Positions 7,350 to 10,687 of a stretch of 10,687 nt of DNA are shown in pieces. The translations under genes were made by a program, and so were the position numbers. Each line of letters begins with the position of its first letter. The first letter of the stretch is position 1. Origin of the DNA: an uncultured Lachnospiraceae bacterium (lineage in GTDB: Bacteria; Bacillota; Clostridia; Lachnospirales; Lachnospiraceae); assembly GCA_902782655.1 (NCBI GenBank), contig CACZNY010000184.1:1-10687 (forward strand), read 5' to 3'. Below the pieces are notes generated by a model. That model ran no database searches and had not been told where the DNA came from. It was given only the letters and a program-made list of their open reading frames with translations.

Positions 7350-7358
7350 ATTATAGCA
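7350..7358 (-). promoter_or_regulatory. Extended -10 promoter for the HtrA-like/histidine kinase operon
   Basis: Read on the minus strand the site is TGCTATAAT, a perfect TATAAT with a TGn extension. No good -35 is present 17 bases upstream (ATGCAC), which is common for extended -10 promoters. The transcript would start near 7343. This would place the TTG codon at 7350 upstream of the message. Confidence 0.55.
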
Positions 7359-7415
7359 CAACACCTTTGAGAGTGCATAGACAGTTCAAGGTGGAGAACG
7401 GCGTCCGCGCAAAGC

Positions 7416-9782
7416 ATGAATGAGAAAGTAATAGAAAAACTGGAATATAATAAAATACTTGAGTTGCTTTCCGAAAGAGCGGCATCTGAGGAGGCCAAAA
7501 AGCTCTGCATGGAAACCCTGCCCATGAGATCAAAGGCAGATCTTGAGCGCAGACTGATGCGCGTATCTGACGCTTTGGATCGGATATTTAAGGACGGAGC
7601 GATATCTTTCGGCGGGATAAGGAATGTACGTGGATCCGTCTTGTCTACACAAAGAGAAGCAACCCTGACGCCAAGAGAGCTTATGGATATCGCGTCTACG
7701 CTTGAGACTATTGATACGATAAAGGCATACGGCATGAAAGAGCGGTTTGAGGAAAACCCTGATTCCCTCTGCGATGACTTTGACTGTCTCATTCCGTTAA
7801 CGGATACCGTAAAGGAGATACGCCGCTGCATTCTCTCTGAGGATGAAATAGCCGATGATGCATCGGGGAAGCTTAAGAGCATTCGCCGCGGGATAAGGAA
7901 CGCGCAGGATCGTATACGATCCGAGCTTTCGTCAATGGTACAGGGAGCTTATGCGTCATATCTTATGGAGCCTGTGGTCACGCAGCGGGGCGGAAGATTT
8001 GTCATTCCGGTAAGATCCGAATACAAAAATCAGATCCCCGGTATGGTTCATGATACCTCATCTACGGGCTCTACAATTTTCATAGAGCCGGCATCGTCAG
8101 TCAGACTCAATAACGAAATACGCGAGCTTCAGATAGCTGAAAAACAGGAGATACAGATAATCCTGGGTCAGCTTTCCGCGGAGGTAGCAGAAGAAAGCGA
8201 ACAGATCCTGGCCGATATGGATATCGTCACAGGGCTTGATCATATTTTCGCCTGCGCGCGTCTTGCTCTTGATATGAAAGCCTTCAGACCTGTCTTTACA
8301 GAGGATCTTTCTTTTGACCTTAAGGAAGCGAGGCACCCGCTGATAGATGAAAAAAAAGCTGTTCCCATTGATATCTACCTGGGAAAGGAGTTCGATCAGC
8401 TTATAATCACGGGACCGAATACGGGAGGAAAGACGGTAACGCTTAAAACCGCGGGACTTCTGACCATCATGGGCTTATCAGGGCTTTTTATTCCCGCTTC
8501 AGAGGGATCGAAGCTTGGCATGTTCAGGGAGATATATGCCGATATAGGGGATGAGCAGAGCATAGAGCAGTCGCTTTCGACGTTTTCTTCCCATATGGCA
8601 AACATAGTGGATATATTGAAAAAATGTGATAAGGAATCTCTCTGCCTTTTTGACGAGCTGGGTGCAGGAACTGACCCTGAGGAAGGTGCGGCTCTGGCGA
8701 TATCAATATTGAATTTCCTTCATGTAAGGGGGATAAGGGCTATGGCGACAACACACTATTCCGAGCTGAAGATGTATGCCCTTGATACCCCCGGGATAGA
8801 AAATGCAAGCTGCGAATTTGATGTAGAGACACTGTCTCCCACTTATCATCTGCTGATAGGAGTTCCCGGAAAAAGCAATGCATTTGCCATATCGAAAAAG
8901 CTCGGATTGCCCGGATATGTGATAGAAGAAGCTGAAAGACGCATGGATGAATCAGACCGCGAGTTCGAGTCAGTGGTTGGACGGCTGGATGAAGCGAGGC
9001 AGGAGCTGGAAAAACTGCAGGCAGAGGCTGATAATGAGAGGAATGAGGCAGCGGCTCTCAGACAGGAGCTGAACGAGACCAGAGAGAAGCTCAGCAGAGA
9101 GCATGACCGCATAATAGAAAAGGCAAAAAAAGAGGCATCGGATATCCTGCAGGATGCCAAGCTGCAGGCTGATGCCGTACTGAGGGATATAAATAAATTC
9201 GGAACGGGCGCTGGCCGCGAGGACGTAAAAAAGCTGGAGAATGACAGGGCTATGCTCCGGCGCGGCATTGAAAGACAGGATTCCCCCAAAAAAGAAAGGG
9301 AAGCTGGTGCCGGAATAGAGGCGAAGGATGTGAAGCCCGGTATGGAGGTAGAGATAGTATCGTCCGGTTTCAGGGGAACTGTTTCAACCCTTCCGGATGG
9401 AAAAGGGAACCTTTCCGTGCTCTGTGGTATAATCAACTACAAGACAAACATAAAAGATCTTATTCCGGTAAAGACTCAAAAAAAAGGGAAAAATAAGCCG
9501 GACGGCTCGGGAATGCGTGGATTATCCCATGCCATGACGATATCTTCGGAGCTGAATATAATAGGGCTTACAGTGGATGAAGGACTTGCGAGGCTTGGGG
9601 AGTATCTGGACGATGCGTATATGTCCCATCTTTCTGAGGTAAGGATAGTGCATGGCAAGGGGACCGGGAAACTCAGGGAGGCCGTGCAGAGAGAGCTGAA
9701 AAAGATTAAATATGTAAGATCATACCGCTCCGGTGAATATGGAGAGGGAGATGCGGGGGTCACGATAGTAAAACTAAAGTAA
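7416..9782 (+). CDS. mutS2: MutS2 ATPase with C-terminal Smr domain
   Basis: This 788-residue protein has the full MutS2 layout and no MutS mismatch-recognition domain. Residues 1-290 are the core/clamp region. The ATPase has Walker A GPNTGGKT (333-340), signature EQSLSTFSSHM (384-394) and Walker B LCLFDELGAGTD (409-420), followed by THYSELK. A long charged coiled coil (about 505-600), a KOW-like segment (about 637-687) and an Smr domain (about 711-788) complete it. B. subtilis MutS2 binds collided ribosomes and splits them; other homologues are reported to suppress recombination. In the Smr domain HGKGTGKLR (746-754) is intact, but the usual LDLRG motif reads LNIIG (713-717), losing the Asp and Arg. 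The ATG fits the family N terminus (MNEK..EKLEY), yet the nearest good Shine-Dalgarno, AAGGTGGAG (7388-7396), is 19 bases away, so initiation may be weak. The response regulator follows after 46 bases. Confidence 0.96.
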   Translation: MNEKVIEKLEYNKILELLSERAASEEAKKLCMETLPMRSKADLERRLMRVSDALDRIFKDGAISFGGIRNVRGSVLSTQREATLTPRELMDIASTLETIDTIKAYGMKERFEENPDSLCDDFDCLIPLTDTVKEIRRCILSEDEIADDASGKLKSIRRGIRNAQDRIRSELSSMVQGAYASYLMEPVVTQRGGRFVIPVRSEYKNQIPGMVHDTSSTGSTIFIEPASSVRLNNEIRELQIAEKQEIQIILGQLSAEVAEESEQILADMDIVTGLDHIFACARLALDMKAFRPVFTEDLSFDLKEARHPLIDEKKAVPIDIYLGKEFDQLIITGPNTGGKTVTLKTAGLLTIMGLSGLFIPASEGSKLGMFREIYADIGDEQSIEQSLSTFSSHMANIVDILKKCDKESLCLFDELGAGTDPEEGAALAISILNFLHVRGIRAMATTHYSELKMYALDTPGIENASCEFDVETLSPTYHLLIGVPGKSNAFAISKKLGLPGYVIEEAERRMDESDREFESVVGRLDEARQELEKLQAEADNERNEAAALRQELNETREKLSREHDRIIEKAKKEASDILQDAKLQADAVLRDINKFGTGAGREDVKKLENDRAMLRRGIERQDSPKKEREAGAGIEAKDVKPGMEVEIVSSGFRGTVSTLPDGKGNLSVLCGIINYKTNIKDLIPVKTQKKGKNKPDGSGMRGLSHAMTISSELNIIGLTVDEGLARLGEYLDDAYMSHLSEVRIVHGKGTGKLREAVQRELKKIKYVRSYRSGEYGEGDAGVTIVKLK

Positions 9783-9828
9783 GGCTTGCTTAGGGAGATC
9801 TTATGTCCTTATAAGCCGGGGAGAAGAT

Positions 9829-10530
9829 ATGTCAAATAAACAGAAGATCCTGATTGTAGATGATGATGAAAATATAGCTGAATTAATATCCCTATATCTG
9901 ACGAAGGAGTGTTTCGAAACCCAGATAGTCCACGATGGGGAAGCCGCTCTTCAGACATTTGACAGATTTGAGCCTGATCTGATGCTTTTGGATCTGATGC
10001 TTCCCGGAATAGACGGATATCAGGTATGCCGCGAGGTGAGGGCAAAAAGCCAGACTCCTATCATAATGCTGTCTGCTAAAGGAGAGGTTTTCGATAAAGT
10101 TCTGGGACTTGAGCTCGGAGCAGATGACTATATGGAAAAGCCCTTTGACTCCAAGGAGCTTGTGGCCAGGGTAAAGGCAGTGCTGAGACGGTACAGGCCT
10201 GTCATGCAGGAGAAGCCGGATGGTTCTGCGATCAAGAAAGTAGATTACCCGGATCTGTCCATCAATCTTACGAATTATTCTGTTTTGTATAACGGCCAGA
10301 TCATAGATATGCCGCCGAAGGAGCTTGAATTATTATATTTCCTGGCTTCTTCTCCCAACCAGGTATTTACGAGGGAGCAGCTTCTGGATCATATCTGGGG
10401 ATATGAGTACATAGGTGATACCCGCACGGTTGATGTGCATATAAAAAGGCTCAGGGAGAAGATAAATGACCATGACTCCTGGCGGATCGCCACGGTATGG
10501 GGCATTGGCTATAAGTTTGAGACAACATAA
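9829..10530 (+). CDS. OmpR/PhoB-family response regulator
   Basis: This 233-residue regulator has a receiver domain (about 5-118) and a winged-helix DNA-binding domain (about 137-233). The receiver carries the acidic pocket Asp11-Asp13 (VDDDEN), phospho-acceptor Asp55 (LMLLDLMLPGIDGY), a switch serine in MLSAKGE and Lys104 in EKPF, so it should be phosphorylatable. The output domain shows the OmpR pattern PPKELELLYFLASSPNQVFTREQLLDHIWG, then TRTVDVHIKRLREKI and WGIGYKF. GGGGAG (9818-9823) sets the ATG. The gene lies between mutS2 (46 bases) and a YhaM-like gene (35 bases), with no terminator visible on either side, so the three are probably co-transcribed. No kinase gene adjoins it. The likeliest partner in this window is the kinase at 4550-5956. 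Its target genes are not known, though the divergent HtrA-like/kinase promoter is an obvious candidate. Confidence 0.95.
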   Translation: MSNKQKILIVDDDENIAELISLYLTKECFETQIVHDGEAALQTFDRFEPDLMLLDLMLPGIDGYQVCREVRAKSQTPIIMLSAKGEVFDKVLGLELGADDYMEKPFDSKELVARVKAVLRRYRPVMQEKPDGSAIKKVDYPDLSINLTNYSVLYNGQIIDMPPKELELLYFLASSPNQVFTREQLLDHIWGYEYIGDTRTVDVHIKRLREKINDHDSWRIATVWGIGYKFETT

Positions 10531-10565
10531 GGAATGCAGGAACTTATGAAAGGAATGATCATATT

Positions 10566-10687
10566 ATGAAATATCTGAATGAGTTAGCTGAGGGAGACAG
10601 GATATCCGCGGTTTATCTTTGTAAAAAAGCGGCAACTCTTACGACAAAGAACGGCAAGGAGTACATGAGCCTGACTCTTATGGATAA
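10566..10687 (+). CDS. yhaM: YhaM-type 3'-5' exoribonuclease, N-terminal fragment (runs off the right edge)
   Basis: Forty codons are visible from the ATG at 10566, with the frame open to the edge. The peptide begins MKYLNELAEGDRISAVYLC and continues KKAATLTTKNGKEYMSLTLMD. This matches the N-terminal OB-fold of YhaM-family proteins, which in Firmicutes also carry an HD phosphohydrolase domain and degrade RNA or single-stranded DNA from the 3' end. The HD domain lies outside the window, so catalytic residues cannot be checked. AAAGGA (10548-10553) is 12 bases from the ATG, rather far. A tiny frame beginning at 10534 or 10546 ends in TGA overlapping this ATG, so coupled initiation is possible. 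The position directly behind the response regulator suggests one transcript with mutS2. Confidence 0.8.
   Translation, partial: MKYLNELAEGDRISAVYLCKKAATLTTKNGKEYMSLTLMD

Noticed and set aside
8846..9436. Long serine-rich reading frame on the minus strand inside mutS2
   Set aside because: It is antisense to the coiled-coil and KOW part of mutS2. The serine richness arises from complementing the Glu/Arg/Ala-rich coding strand, and there is no domain or ribosome binding site.

Overview
The window looks like chromosome from an anaerobic, low-to-mid GC member of the Bacillota, class Clostridia, most likely Lachnospiraceae. This rests on protein style and gene content: a reverse rubrerythrin, a Lachnospiraceae-like membrane-anchored HtrA relative, MutS2, YhaM, Firmicutes-type terminators and strong Shine-Dalgarno sites. 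Genus cannot be fixed by eye. No insertion sequence, phage gene, CRISPR array or obvious island boundary is visible.

Layout, left to right. (1) The 3' end of an EF-Tu gene (to 464) closes with a strong intrinsic terminator. (2) A stand-alone reverse rubrerythrin (623-1162) with its own terminator is followed by about 240 bases of leader-like DNA carrying a likely promoter. (3) A plus-strand pair follows: an NYN-nuclease/LOTUS protein (1462-2241) and, 27 bases on, a cytoplasmic GH13 alpha-glucan hydrolase (2269-4389, TTG start). (4) tRNA-Leu(UAA) at 4438-4523 has its own promoter and a terminator that also serves the converging minus-strand operon. (5) The minus-strand operon consists of an HtrA/PDZ protein (5953 to about 7293) and a sensor histidine kinase (4550-5956), overlapping by ATGA. 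(6) Divergent from it is a plus-strand run: mutS2 (7416-9782), an OmpR-family response regulator (9829-10530) and the start of a YhaM-type exoribonuclease (10566 to the edge).

The most interesting part is 4550-10687. The HtrA protein has lost two of the three catalytic residues, so it is probably a pseudoprotease with a PDZ domain, co-translated with a histidine kinase. The kinase has no regulator in its operon and the regulator has no kinase in its own; they sit in two divergent units sharing one short control region. A reasonable hypothesis is an envelope-sensing system (pseudo-HtrA, kinase, regulator) that is co-regulated with MutS2, whose Bacillus subtilis relative acts on collided ribosomes, and with an RNA-decay enzyme. 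The pairing and any shared function are inferred, not shown.
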